Shown: positions 1-9,970 of the stretch, piece after piece
Position numbering within the stretch: the stretch's first letter is position 1
Layout of the letters: every line of letters starts with the position of its first letter
Assembly (NCBI RefSeq): GCF_010093625.1
Contig: NW_022985367.1
Location: 82,549 to 146,548, forward strand
From: Macroventuria anomochaeta
Taxonomy: Eukaryota > Ascomycota > Dothideomycetes > Pleosporales > Didymellaceae
DNA length: 64,000 nucleotides
Direction of reading: 5' to 3'
The notes under the pieces: model-generated
What the model was told of the DNA's origin: nothing
What the model saw: only the letters and a program-made list of their open reading frames with translations
The model's database searches: none
Made by a program: the position numbers and the translations under genes

Positions 1-177
1 GAGACAGGGTTGAGCGCACAACCTTATGTTTTTTAGCCAGCGCTGTCCACAGGATCTTATCGCATGGTATCATAGAGTCTATCTCTTCAAAGGCAGATTT
101 CATAGTCATTGTGGCGTTGAGTAATTGTACAGTGAAGTATGGGTACAAAAAGGTGGTTTGGCGCATTACGCGAATCC

Positions 178-202
178 GCGCATTACGCGCACGGACACGG
201 TA
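178..202 (+). repeat. 25-bp direct repeat of the transposon right end
   Basis: Bases 178-202 are identical to 2254-2278, the right terminus plus TA. Read with the left inverted repeat, 194-211 forms a perfect 7-bp inverted repeat around GTAT (GGACACG/CGTGTCC). The core GCGCATTACGCG also occurs at 161-172. The simplest reading is the remnant right end of another copy sharing the TA. Confidence 0.7.
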
Positions 203-2276
203 TCGTGTCCATGCGCACAACACCCCATCACATCAACCAACCTATACAGATCGCGTCATAATTCCACCAATATGGATCCGATTCAGAAAGCAATTGAAGA
301 AATCGAATCGTGTGAACCAGTGCACATTTCTCGTATTCTCAAATTGCGAAAAAGTATGGTGTAGTACACTCAACGTTGACGTGGAGGCACCAGGGCATAT
401 GCAAATCACATAAGCTTGCCCACCTTTCCTCCACCCACAACACGAGACGGAGCTTATACAATACATTAAAGAGCTCACCAAGAGACGTACACCTCCTATA
501 CGAGTAATGATACGCAACTTTGCGTCCTCTTTGGCTGGGAGAGAGGTTTCAGAAAGCTGGGTTACCCGCTTCATCTACAGGAATTCAACCCATCTCATCT
601 CGCGCTGGCAGACAGGGATGGACCGCAATTGCCACAAAGCTGATTCAGGGGCTAAGTACAGCTTGTATTTTGAGCTGTTACACAATAAGATAAAAGAGTA
701 TAATATATTGCCTGGGCAAATATACAATATGGATGAGAAGGGCTTTATGATTGGGGTAACTGGGAGATCAAAAAGGGTCTTTGCCAAGGTGATATACAAT
801 CAAAAAGGGGTTACAGCTGCTGTTCAGGATGGTTCAAGAGAGTGGGTAACGGTCCTAGCCTGTATTTGTTCAGATGGTACAGCTTCATGGCCGTCTCTCA
901 TCTTTCAGTCAGCTGCTAGAGCTATACAATCAAGCTGGGCGGAGGCAATCGACCCAGAAAAGCACTCAGTCTTCATCAGCTCATCTCCCTCTGGCTGGAC
1001 AAACAACGATATAAGGCTTGCTTGGTTTAAGGAGGTTTTTGAGAGAGAGACCAGATGAAAAGCTCGCTCAGGATACCGGTTACTACTCCTTGACGGCCAT
1101 GGATCCCACTTAACCATGGATTTTATCAACTATTGCAATGACAACAAGATTCTATTGGCTGTCTTTCCTCCTCATTCAACCCATACGCTTCAGCTGCTTG
1201 ATGTTGGGATGTTCAAGCCTCTTTCAACTGCATACTCAACTGAGCTTTCATCCCACCTTCATAGAAGCCAGGGGCTTCTCCCAGTAGTGAAAGGAGACTT
1301 CTTCCTGATCTTTTGGCGTGCCTGGGTTGCTACTTTCAAGCCTCAAACCATCATGAAGTCCTTTGAAGCAACTGGGATACACCCACCTAACGCTGAGGTT
1401 ATACTCAAGAGATTCCACAAAGAAGCATCAAGTTCAGATGAAAGCTCACCCTCTGTCCTTAGTGGAGACGATTGGCTCAAGCTAGAGTCTATTGTACGTT
1501 GTACAGTGAAAGATCAGAGCAGTAAGGAGGTGAAAAAGCTCCGCCAAAGTTTGCACCACATCTCAGCTCAAAACAGTATCCTCCGTGGAGAGATCAGGGG
1601 CCTTTGGGACGCCCTTTTGGTGAAAAAGAGACACCAAAAGAAGAGCTACACTCTCCAACTCTCCAACCCTCAGGAGTACCACGGTGGTGCTGTTTTCTGG
1701 TCGCCCAGGAAGGTCCGTCAAGCTCAGGACAACGAGGCAGTACGACAACAATAGCAACAACAACTACAACTCCAGAAAGCCGAGAGATCCCCGCTGAAGG
1801 AGCAAGCTTGATTATATAAGCTTCAACAGGCTGAGGAGAGACGGGTTAAAAGAGAGAGGCTCAAGGAGGTGCGGGAGAAGGAGAGAGCTGCAAAGGCTGC
1901 TGCCAAGGAGACCCAAAAGGCAGCGTGCGACGCTGAAAAAGCTTATACAATTGTCCCAAACGGGTAAGCGTAAGGCCTCACAACCCTCTAAGCCACCTAG
2001 AAAGCGTCAGAAACGTGTTGTTGTTGATTCATCTCATGTACAAGATGGTGGTGGTGCGCCAGCTCCTCCACCTCAGTATACCCATACACGGTCAATACGA
2101 TGCCCTAAAAAATATTCTGAATAGCTAGAAAGCTTTGCAAGCCACTATATAGTAATACTCTAAGAAACCTTGTGATAATAACTACTGTTAGTGACTGTAC
2201 AGCCTCATCTTAATTGAACTTTTAGTGTTGTTGGGTGCGCAAAACTCGAACATGCGCATTACGCGCACGGACACGG
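203..2276 (+). mobile_element. Degenerate Fot1/pogo-type (Tc1-mariner) DNA transposon
   Basis: A complete but inactive element. Its ends are imperfect terminal inverted repeats: 203-217 reads TCGTGTCCATGCGCA and the reverse complement of 2262-2276 reads CCGTGTCCGTGCGCG. Both ends are flanked by TA (201-202 and 2277-2278), the usual target duplication of this superfamily. The interior codes for one pogo-like transposase that needs several frame changes and has at least three in-frame stops. The left flank (178-202) repeats the right terminus exactly, so a second copy's end appears to abut this one. Confidence 0.85.
272..2124 (+). pseudogene. Fot1/pogo-like transposase, broken
   Basis: Would be the transposase that cuts and pastes the element through an N-terminal helix-turn-helix and a DDE catalytic domain. 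The N-terminus starts at ATG 272 (MDPIQKAIEE) and changes frame near 330 and again near 430. The main body runs in one frame from 507. It contains NMDEKGF (first acidic catalytic residue region, about 728-750), a TGA at 1056-1058, then LLLDGHGSH (second Asp, about 1085) and the family-typical FPPHSTHTLQ. TAG at 1752 and TGA at 1809 interrupt the charged tail. The basic C-terminus (KRQKR) resumes in another frame from 1942 to the stop at 2122-2124. Lengths and motif order match intact family members, so this is a decayed full-length gene rather than a fragment. Confidence 0.85.
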
Positions 2277-2390
2277 TAATATCTGGACTCGTGGAGACGT
2301 AATGATAGAAAAATAGAAAAATAGAAAAAAAAAAAAAAACATAAAAAAGAGAGTAGGGTGTTTTCCAATACAATCATTAGAAGGATATGA

Positions 2391-2461
2391 TGCATCCTCC
2401 GGGAGTCGAACCCGGGCCAATTGCTTGGAAGGCAATTATCCTACCGTTGGACCAAGAAAGC
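2391..2461 (-). tRNA. tRNA-Gly (anticodon UCC)
   Basis: On the minus strand the sequence folds as a cloverleaf: D arm GTCC/GGAT, anticodon stem ATTGC/GCAAT with loop CTTCCAA (anticodon TCC), and T arm CCGGG/CCCGG around TTCGACT. No intron is present. The acceptor pairing GCTTTCT/AGGATGC has one T-T mismatch (third pair) and one G-T wobble, so the 5' acceptor strand may carry a mutation. It lies about 115 bp from the transposon end and 60 bp from the stop of the STK19-family gene. Confidence 0.85.
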
Positions 2462-2520
2462 TTGCATGAAGATTAGATTAGTCTCATGCATTATATGCAC
2501 TCGTTCTACGTAGTGATCAT

Positions 2521-3705
2521 TCAAGACACCAATCTTACAGCCCTCCCCACACTTCCGGTCTCGAACAACTCCACCAGTCCAGCGCCCACGCACTCTTCCA
2601 ATATCCACTCGAACCGCATGCCATAGAACTGTTTCCACTTCTTCGTCCTGCCCGGAAGCACACCAACAAACTCCCTTCGCGCTTTCTTCCTCTCTTCCCT
2701 CTCCGCACTTCCGGTTCCTGCGACACCGCCATCCCATCGCTCTCGTAACACACCGAGAGGCGCAGCCTTAAACCTGGCCTTTTTGAGAATGCTCAGCAGA
2801 TGGTTCCGCGCATCGACAAGGAGCTTGATGTGCATTCCCATGTGCGGAAGCGAGAAAGAGAAAGTACCCGTCGAAGGGGCGCGAGAAGAAAGTGATGTGC
2901 CGCCGTGCATGTGCTGCGTTGCGTGTTGGCCACCGACGGCTTCCAGAGAGCCGGCTGCGTGACGAGATCCTGATGTCGAGATTGCGGACAGAGAGTTGGC
3001 GCCTGGTGAAGCGAAGAATGCAGAAGCGGTTGTGTTGAGTGTTGTGATCGAGGTGAAAAGGCCGGTGCCTGTGAGCGCGGCGATCTCGGCTGGTGTGAAT
3101 GCTGAGCCGGGAACTGTTGTTGATGTTGGGTTTGCGTCCATCAGGCGAATGTATTTGTCCTTGAGTTCATCAGCCAACCCATCATGCGCCCTGACAAGTG
3201 CCTGCCACTCCCTCACACTCGCAATCCCATCGCCGACCGCAGCAGAACCGACACCACGATGCGGTATCGTGACTCTCCTCACCACGCCCTTCTTCGCTAG
3301 CTCAGCAATCTCTCTCTCGATCATCGTCGAACTTGTACTCAGCGCGTCCACATGCGCAATCGTAACGAAGGGCGGCAGTTGCTTCCTGAAGTTCAAGACT
3401 TCTGTGATTCGGGTGCTGTTCATGCCGGCCTTCTCTGGCATGTCGCTGAACATGCGGTTCCGGATGTACTCCATGTACTGTGGCACGTCACGGAAGTTGA
3501 GATCGGAAGCCAGGGAGGCGACAATGCCGAGATCGTCCAGCTCTTCGTCTTCATCGTAGGCAGTTGATTCCTCGGTTGGTAGTGATCTCTTGGATGGGCT
3601 GACATTTGATGGAGAAGAAGTCGCGCGTTTGAGGCCTAGGACGGATACTGCACTTCGTCGCCGGCTCGTTTTTATACGAGATGAGCGTGCTGGTGTCGTT
3701 TGCAT
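2521..3705 (-). CDS. STK19-family (winged-helix) protein
   Basis: Single-exon gene of 394 aa. The N-terminus (about 1-55) is basic and Ser-rich. From about residue 60 the protein matches the STK19 family: a region with LPPFVTIAHVDAL, the helical segment TMIEREIAELAKKGVVRRV, and GSAFTPAEIAALTGTGLFTS, ending in a conserved block with RFEWILEECVGAGLVELFETGSVG. The family is named 'serine/threonine kinase 19' but has no kinase motifs; human STK19 is a winged-helix DNA-binding protein linked to transcription-coupled repair. The ATG at 3703-3705 is the first in frame. It shares a 567-bp divergent promoter region with the DGAT2-type gene. The assignment is from recognised sequence pattern; the role in this fungus is inference. 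Confidence 0.75.
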   Translation of the reverse strand: MQTTPARSSRIKTSRRRSAVSVLGLKRATSSPSNVSPSKRSLPTEESTAYDEDEELDDLGIVASLASDLNFRDVPQYMEYIRNRMFSDMPEKAGMNSTRITEVLNFRKQLPPFVTIAHVDALSTSSTMIEREIAELAKKGVVRRVTIPHRGVGSAAVGDGIASVREWQALVRAHDGLADELKDKYIRLMDANPTSTTVPGSAFTPAEIAALTGTGLFTSITTLNTTASAFFASPGANSLSAISTSGSRHAAGSLEAVGGQHATQHMHGGTSLSSRAPSTGTFSFSLPHMGMHIKLLVDARNHLLSILKKARFKAAPLGVLRERWDGGVAGTGSAEREERKKARREFVGVLPGRTKKWKQFYGMRFEWILEECVGAGLVELFETGSVGRAVRLVS

Positions 3706-4272
3706 GATATCTTTTCTTTCTACTGTCCTTCCTGGTGGAGATGTGTAGGTGTGGCGTAAGTATTATGTGCTTGGAGCAGGCAGCAGTGAATATCAGTCAG
3801 GTGGAAAGAGCGAGCCGTAGTCCCTAGTGAGAGAACAAAAGAAAATCATGGCGGCTTACGGCGAAAACATGTCTTCAAACTAACAAGTCAAAAGAGTGGC
3901 GAGGTGAGGGTTGATGTTGAAGCTGGAGCCTCGAGGTGTTCAGCCTCGATTTGCCATGCGCCACACCTCACGATTGGGACCAATCTGCCAGTCACATCGC
4001 GACGCGTGATTGTCTCTTCTGCATTTCTTGAATGCTTCCAACTTGATTCGCCTGGCTGCGAGGTCATTACACAATGTCAGTCCAAGCGAATTAAAGTTTG
4101 TTTGTGACGACAGCGTCGCACGCTGCTTCCGTCCAGGCCGGGGAGCGACTTTCCTGATGTCATTCCCACGCGGCAGCTTAGGGAAAGCCCAAACGGCGCA
4201 TCGTTTAACAAGACCACGTCTATGGCTCTGTGGGTAAACTATCGTCCAGACACAGTCCCTCCGCCCGCCGTC
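3706..4272. promoter_or_regulatory. Divergent intergenic region between STK19-like gene and DGAT2 gene
   Basis: 567 bp separate two genes reading outward. No convincing ORF. The part next to 4273 is pyrimidine-rich (CCCTCCGCCCGCCGTC), typical of a fungal 5' leader. An upstream in-frame ATG at 4222 has a poor context (T at -3). Confidence 0.6.
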
Positions 4273-6070
4273 ATGTCCTTGAACCCAGAGCCCGCTGCTC
4301 CTGAGGAGCGCGAAGCCCAGCAGCTGCCACCCAAGTCGTTTGCGGATGCCGCGCAAGAAGCGCTCGAGCCTCAATCACATGCGAATGGCACTGACGGTGC
4401 TGCTGAGAGCACTGAGCACAGCGTCGACGTCCAGACAGACGGCCCCAAGACCAATGGTGTTGGTGTCCTCAAGATAGTCGGTACCGACGGGCACCAGCAG
4501 GACGACAAGCAGTCAGCGACCGAGTCGACCAAGGAATCGTCCAAAGAGTCGTCGATCAAGGACCAGGAGTCTTACGAAGGCACTGGCATTGACGAGACAC
4601 CAAAGAGCCCCAAGGCAAAGACGCATCGCAGAAAGGGCTCCCGTAGCTCGCTAGGCTCCGTTGGCCGCACATACGGCGTGTCGATGAAGGACGATATCAA
4701 GGCCGCAGCGACCCATGTCAAGAACGAAGCTACGAACGCAGCGGCTGAGGCCAAGGACGAGGCGACTGTTTTGAAGAAACAGGTAGATGACAAGCAGGAG
4801 ACGCTCGAGCGTGAGACGAAGCAGAAGCTGGATGATACTTTTCTGCCAGAGACGCCTCGTCTCGTCAATGGCGATGCGTTGACGACCGTCAGGCCGCCAA
4901 AGGAGGTTGAGAAGGACAGCCGCATCGACAAACCACTGAAGCGCAGAGACTCAGAGCTCAAGGCAGGTCGACAGGCAGGTGCTGGATGGGCAAAGAGCAA
5001 GTATGTTCGAAACAACAACCGCCTAACCTCAGGCAGTTGCTGACCACCACCGCAGAATAAGGTTTGCACCTATGAACGTCCCCCTGCAGCGCCGACTCCA
5101 GACATGCGCTGTGCTGATGCACACGCTGAGCATCGTCGGCTCCCTCGCCATCTTCTTCTTCCTTTGCAGCATACCACTCCTCTGGCCCATCCTCCTGCCC
5201 TACACCATATACGTCCTATTCTCCAACGCTGGTACGTCTGGAGAGCTGTCGTTCCGCAGCGAGCGCCTGAGGCGACTGAAGGTCTGGTCGCTCTTTGCCT
5301 CGTACTTTCCTGCTCGTCTGCACCGCTCGCAGGAGCTGGAGCCTACTAGGAAGTACATTTTCGGCTACCACCCGCACGGTATCATCTCCCACGGCGCCTT
5401 CGCTGCATTCGCTACTGAAGCTCTGGGTTTCTCCCAGCTGTTCCCTGGCATCACGAACGCACTGCTCACTCTCGACTCCAACTTCCGCTACCCTCTCTAC
5501 CGCGAGTATGCCCTTCGTCTTGGCATGGCCTCGGTTTCGCGCGAGTCCTGCGAGAACATCTTGTCGAAGGGAGGACACAACGGCGAAGGCATGGGTCGCG
5601 CCATCACCATCGTCGTTGGCGGCGCACGCGAGTCGCTCGATGCACGACCCGGCGTCGTCCACCTCGTCCTCCGCCGCCGCAAGGGTTTCGTCAAGATGGC
5701 CATCCGCACCGGCGCCGACCTAGTCCCTGTCCTTGCATTCGGCGAAAACGACATTTACGACCAGGTTGACAGCGAGTCGCACCCTCTGCTTCACAAGTTC
5801 CAGATGCTCGTCAAGAAGGTTATGGGCTTCACTGTCCCCATCTTCCACGCTCGCGGTATCTTCAATTACGATGTGGGCATGATGCCGTACCGAAGGCCGA
5901 TCAACATTGTCGTTGGAAAGCCGATTAGGGTTGTCCAGGACAAACATCCCAACCCTGAGTACATGGACGAGGTGCATGAGAAGTATATCGAGGAGCTGAT
6001 GCGCCTGTGGCACGAGCACAAGAATACTTTTGCTAAACAGAGGACTGGCGAGCTGGAGATTGTCGAGTAG
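4273..6070 (+). CDS. DGA1: Diacylglycerol O-acyltransferase, DGAT2 type
   Basis: Two exons (4273-5000, 5056-6070) separated by a 55-bp intron with GTATGT donor, CTGAC branch and CAG acceptor; 580 aa. It catalyses the last step of triacylglycerol synthesis on ER/lipid droplets (family knowledge). The N-terminal 240 residues are hydrophilic and Ser/Glu/Lys-rich with an alanine-rich helical stretch (KAAATHVKNEATNAAAEAK). A hydrophobic hairpin follows at about 260-300. The DGAT2 core carries the catalytic YHPHG at about 347, then GGARE, RRRKGFVKMA and LVPVLAFGEND. The N-terminal extension is much longer than in the yeast enzyme. Start chosen at 4273 (G at -3) over in-frame 4222. Confidence 0.93.
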
Positions 6071-6339
6071 TGAACCATTGGAGAGTGGGCGCTTTCTGTA
6101 CAAGTATCGTGAGACACGGCCATACCCTTTTCTTTATCGTTGTAAGACTGGTATGTCAGGATGGTGAATGACTGTACGCATTACTAGATACACCTAATGC
6201 GAGCAACGAAACTGGGTCACGAATACATCTCATTCGATACGCATCAACACCCGAATCATAACCAAATGACCATGTGAATCGCTGAATGCTATGAACTTCC
6301 TAACTTTAGACTCATCACAATACTCCCACATTAACCTCC

Positions 6340-8988
6340 TCACCTAGCACCAACCTTCTCCGCCAAGCCCCTCCACTTCCCCCTCCTCAAGGCTTCCGGC
6401 ATCCCCATCAACACACCCCTCACCGCCTCCCGATCATACTCCATCCTCTCTAGCACAATCGCCTGCAGCACATAGCTCCCCACCGTGCTCTCCGACAGCG
6501 GCGGCTTGCGCAAGTGCCGCGCTATCTCGCTCAAAGAGAGTGACTGGTGGTGCCACATGTTGTAGGCGCGCAGGTGCGGGATCGTGGCCCGGATGTGTGA
6601 GGGTGTGTGCGAGTTGGGGGACGGGATAGTGGAGGAGAGGTATGTGAGGGCCCAGGATGTTGCTAGGTCGTATTCGGGGGTGTGGGAGGGTTGTTGGGGT
6701 TGTTCGGTAATAGGTTCGTCGGGGGGTTGTGGGGTTGTGGGTGAGGAGGCTGTGGGTTGAGCTGGATCGTTGAGCAGGTCAATGAGGCGCTGCTCTTCGG
6801 AGGAGGTTGAGCCGTCTGCGGTAGTGGCTGGTGGTGCTGCTTCACCTGGCTTGTTATCCTTGATCTCTCTTCCCTCTGATGCGGGCGTCTTTCCAGACCT
6901 AACACTGGTTTCAGCCTGGGGATCCGGGCGCTCCGAAGGTACAGTTGATTCGACCGTGGCAGCGTCGTTTGTGGCTTCTTGCAGCTTTCCATCGCTGTCG
7001 ATCCTCAGGCCCTGTAACGCCTCTTCGAGTTCTGAGTCTTCGAACTCGTCAGTCTCCTCGTCTTCTTCTGATTGCTCTGTCGGGCCATCATTCTGGTCGA
7101 GCATTTCTTTCTTGAATCTTTCTGAAATATCGACGAGATCCTCGTCTGACGACAAGTCGGATTCTTCACCACCGCGAAGCTTTGGAAGCGTCGGATAACC
7201 GAGATCCAGTCCTCTGAGGCGGCTCAGATTGATACGACCAACACGTCTCTGAGTTGGCTCTGTTGCCGCTGCAATTTCTTCGTTCTTCAACGATGGTCCT
7301 GAGTTGCTCGAAACGTCATTGTTGCTCTCGTCTGTCGACTCATAGCTCTCTTCTGAGGATTCCGGCTCCTCACCTTCGAGCTGATGACTGTCCAAAAGAT
7401 CTTCCTGGGCGGTTTCGTAACCTTCTGTATCTTGCGACTGCTTTGGATCCTCTTCCACATCTTCTTCCGGCCCCTTCTCTTGTTCCGCCGGCGCATTAGT
7501 CTCCTCTACAATGGCACCTGCAGCTCCACCGGTCTTCGTAACGGTCGTACGCTTCTTACGAGGCTTGCTGTCGCTCGACCTCGGTTTAGGTTTTGAGTCA
7601 TAATCACATACCAAAGGTCGAGGTGGGGTGGGCTTCAGATGCTTCCTCTTTTCTTCGAGAACATCGTATAGACGGAATCCAGCGTATGCGTCCGCTGCAG
7701 CATAATGGATTTGCTGATGATTCAATGGCAAACTCCAGTCGCTGGAGCGGACGTTGGACAAGTCTTCTGGGTCGTCGACAAGGTGGCCACCTTTGTACAG
7801 CGGCAACTGCAGGTGTTGTTGTACCTGCGCAGCTAAGCCTACGAGCTTGTTGGTGACCTTGCTTGGGTCTGTCGCAGAATATTGAACTAGGTTATGCAGT
7901 CGACTTAGCTCAAAGATGCCTTGAGGTTTGACCCCAAGATATTTGACGAGGCGACTAAAGTCTCCTTTGACAGCGACGCCGACTTTGCACACCTCTGGCG
8001 ACTCGAGAATGGTCTTCAAGGTTGATGGCATGAGTTGCGCTGCAGTTGATCCTGAAAATAGTGCGACATGGAAAAGCGCAATTCGGCCCTCGCAAGCAAG
8101 TTGAATCAGAGACACGTTCTTCTTAATTGAGAAAGGGTGCGAGTACGGCTTCCACTCGATGTCGAATCCGACAACCTTCTCATTGATAAAGTGTTGAGCA
8201 ACTCTCTCGGCCACCTCTTTAGTCTTGCAGTAATGCACAAATATTTGCTTGTCCCCTGGTCCGCGATATAGGTTACTGCTCCAGAAGCTTGCTTTAGTAT
8301 TTTCAGGGGCAGTCATTGCAGCACGCAGAACATCTTCAGGTATCTGGAACTCAAGGGGTGTGTAAGTTTCGCTGGTATCCTCTTCGGGCGTATCGGCCTC
8401 AGAGCCATTCTGTTCAGACTTGCTCGCGCTCTCATCAGCCGAATTCGGTGGGTAGTCTGTGTCCGTAGCGTTGTCCATTGTACCGCCTTCGAGCGACGCA
8501 GGCTTCGTGTCGAGATTAAACTCGGAAACCACGCGACTCTGATAACTGAGACCAGCGCCGTGACTATCTGTAGGCAAGGTTGTGGTTGCGTTCGCTGTAG
8601 AGACATTCTCTGACGATGCAATACTGTCGATTGCATGGTCCGTTTGTACGGGTGCCATCTGATCGTGCTGTACAGTGCGTGGCGAACGTTCTGCATACAC
8701 AGCCTGCTGCTTAGCTGTCGCTGGACCGCCAGACCCTACAGAATGCTGGTGTGATTGGCAAAGAGGTATGTCCACGTCTTGATGTTCGTGCGCCTGTCTT
8801 GCAACGCCGGACGCGGCTGGCCTAGCTGCAGCAGCACCTGCTTGTGCATTCAGGTCTGCTCGCTTTGTACTGAAGGCACGGCTCGAAAACGTCACAGGTC
8901 GTCCGCGCTTCCATCGACAGTCAATCGTAGGTGATGAAGCTTGAGTAGGCGGGGAGGCGGGCTGGTGGGCATTGTTCACTGTTGACAT
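6340..8988 (-). CDS. WRN-like 3'-5' exonuclease domain protein
   Basis: Single exon, 882 aa. A disordered N-terminus (1-240) precedes a DEDDy-type 3'-5' exonuclease domain at about 250-440. Visible motifs are FDIEWK (about 274-279, Exo I acidic pair), VGVAVKGD (Exo II) and YAAADAY (about 427, Exo III with the Tyr). After a long acidic Ser/Glu-rich linker (480-770), the C-terminal 100 residues form a helical segment containing SLSEIARHLRKPPLSESTVG, resembling the helix-turn-helix seen behind RecQ/WRN-type modules. No helicase domain is present. It probably acts in DNA or RNA end processing; the exact substrate cannot be told. The ATG at 8986-8988 faces LSM5 across a 458-bp divergent promoter. 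Confidence 0.85.
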   Translation of the reverse strand: MSTVNNAHQPASPPTQASSPTIDCRWKRGRPVTFSSRAFSTKRADLNAQAGAAAARPAASGVARQAHEHQDVDIPLCQSHQHSVGSGGPATAKQQAVYAERSPRTVQHDQMAPVQTDHAIDSIASSENVSTANATTTLPTDSHGAGLSYQSRVVSEFNLDTKPASLEGGTMDNATDTDYPPNSADESASKSEQNGSEADTPEEDTSETYTPLEFQIPEDVLRAAMTAPENTKASFWSSNLYRGPGDKQIFVHYCKTKEVAERVAQHFINEKVVGFDIEWKPYSHPFSIKKNVSLIQLACEGRIALFHVALFSGSTAAQLMPSTLKTILESPEVCKVGVAVKGDFSRLVKYLGVKPQGIFELSRLHNLVQYSATDPSKVTNKLVGLAAQVQQHLQLPLYKGGHLVDDPEDLSNVRSSDWSLPLNHQQIHYAAADAYAGFRLYDVLEEKRKHLKPTPPRPLVCDYDSKPKPRSSDSKPRKKRTTVTKTGGAAGAIVEETNAPAEQEKGPEEDVEEDPKQSQDTEGYETAQEDLLDSHQLEGEEPESSEESYESTDESNNDVSSNSGPSLKNEEIAAATEPTQRRVGRINLSRLRGLDLGYPTLPKLRGGEESDLSSDEDLVDISERFKKEMLDQNDGPTEQSEEDEETDEFEDSELEEALQGLRIDSDGKLQEATNDAATVESTVPSERPDPQAETSVRSGKTPASEGREIKDNKPGEAAPPATTADGSTSSEEQRLIDLLNDPAQPTASSPTTPQPPDEPITEQPQQPSHTPEYDLATSWALTYLSSTIPSPNSHTPSHIRATIPHLRAYNMWHHQSLSLSEIARHLRKPPLSESTVGSYVLQAIVLERMEYDREAVRGVLMGMPEALRRGKWRGLAEKVGAR

Positions 8989-9446
8989 TGGCGTACTGGA
9001 GCTTAGGAACCCAGACTGACGGAGGCTATGGTGTGGTCAGTACAACTTGGTTAAAATCTACCAGACTGCATAGTACCTCTGAGCTCCATACTGTGCATTT
9101 GCAGGCGTATTGTATGTTGCCATTTCATCGTAAGCGCGTCGACGAACATTCAACGCGCCTCGGAAAGACACGCGCTGTCTGAAGAGCATATCCCTCCATC
9201 GCTCCAACTAGGCACCGGGAATATTGTGATTATGGGTGAGTCGTGCAGCTTCTGCCTTGCACCAGGACGCCGGCGGCTCGAGGTTGACGGCGAATGAAGA
9301 GTGATTGGCTAGCGCGACTTCCCTGTTGGCTCGAGCGCCAAGCATCAAACGCATCCAACGACGACTCCACCACTGCTTGAACGTCGAACGTGCCGGTAGA
9401 CCTGGAACTGCCATAGCAAACCGTCAATCACACTACAGTCGCCGTC
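8989..9446. promoter_or_regulatory. Divergent promoter between exonuclease gene and LSM5
   Basis: 458 bp between outward-reading genes. Small ORFs here look like chance. No recognisable TATA box or palindromic operator was picked out. Confidence 0.5.
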
Positions 9447-9970
9447 ATGTCGCTCGAAAATCTGCTCCCCCTTGGTACCAGCTGTCCAAATAGGCTGGAT
9501 AGAACCCCACTAACCCTTCACAGAACTCATCGATAAGTGCGTAGGTTCGCAGATATGGGTCATCATGAACGGCGGAAAGGGTAACACAAAGCGCTTTTCC
9601 CAAGAGGAGTACTTTACTGAGACATCATAGAGTTTACCGGCAAGCTGGTTGGATTTGATGACTACGTCAGTAAGTGAAACGAACGCAATTTTTGAAGACT
9701 TAACTGATCAAATCTGCAGACATGGTTCTGGAAGATGTCACTGAGATGTGAGCAATTCTAGGAAACACACGTAGTTAAGCGTGCCTGATACTGACTGATC
9801 AAACAGTGATCCCACCGAAGGCAACAACAAATTACCGAAGATCCTGCTCAATGGAAACAACATCTGCATGGTATGGATGGTTCACACGTTCCGCACGAAA
9901 AAAATCGCGATGCTGACGCCAGTTGCAGATGGTTCCCGGAGGCGATGGCCAGACAGTCCTCGAAGACTAG
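9447..9970 (+). CDS. LSM5: U6 snRNA-associated Sm-like protein LSm5
   Basis: Six small exons give an 85-aa Sm-fold protein: 9447-9474, 9524-9580, 9631-9669, 9720-9747, 9807-9870 and 9929-9970 (258 nt coding, all phases consistent). The five introns are 49, 50, 50, 59 and 58 bp with GT..AG ends and branch sequences such as CACTAAC, TACTGA and TAACTGA. The product reads MSLENLLPLELIDKCVGS at the start, then the Sm1 segment IWVIMNGGKEFTGKLVGFDDYVNMVLEDVTE and Sm2 ILLNGNNICMMVPGG. LSm5 is part of the LSm2-8 ring on U6 snRNA (splicing) and the LSm1-7 ring (mRNA decay). No single ORF shows this gene; it was recovered by splicing. Confidence 0.95.

Noticed and set aside
1056..1811. RIP (repeat-induced point mutation) as the cause of the transposase stops
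   Set aside because: TAG at 1752 could come from CAG, but TGA at 1056 looks like CGA to TGA, a CpG change not typical of RIP. Frameshifts are also present, and no second full copy is available to compare.
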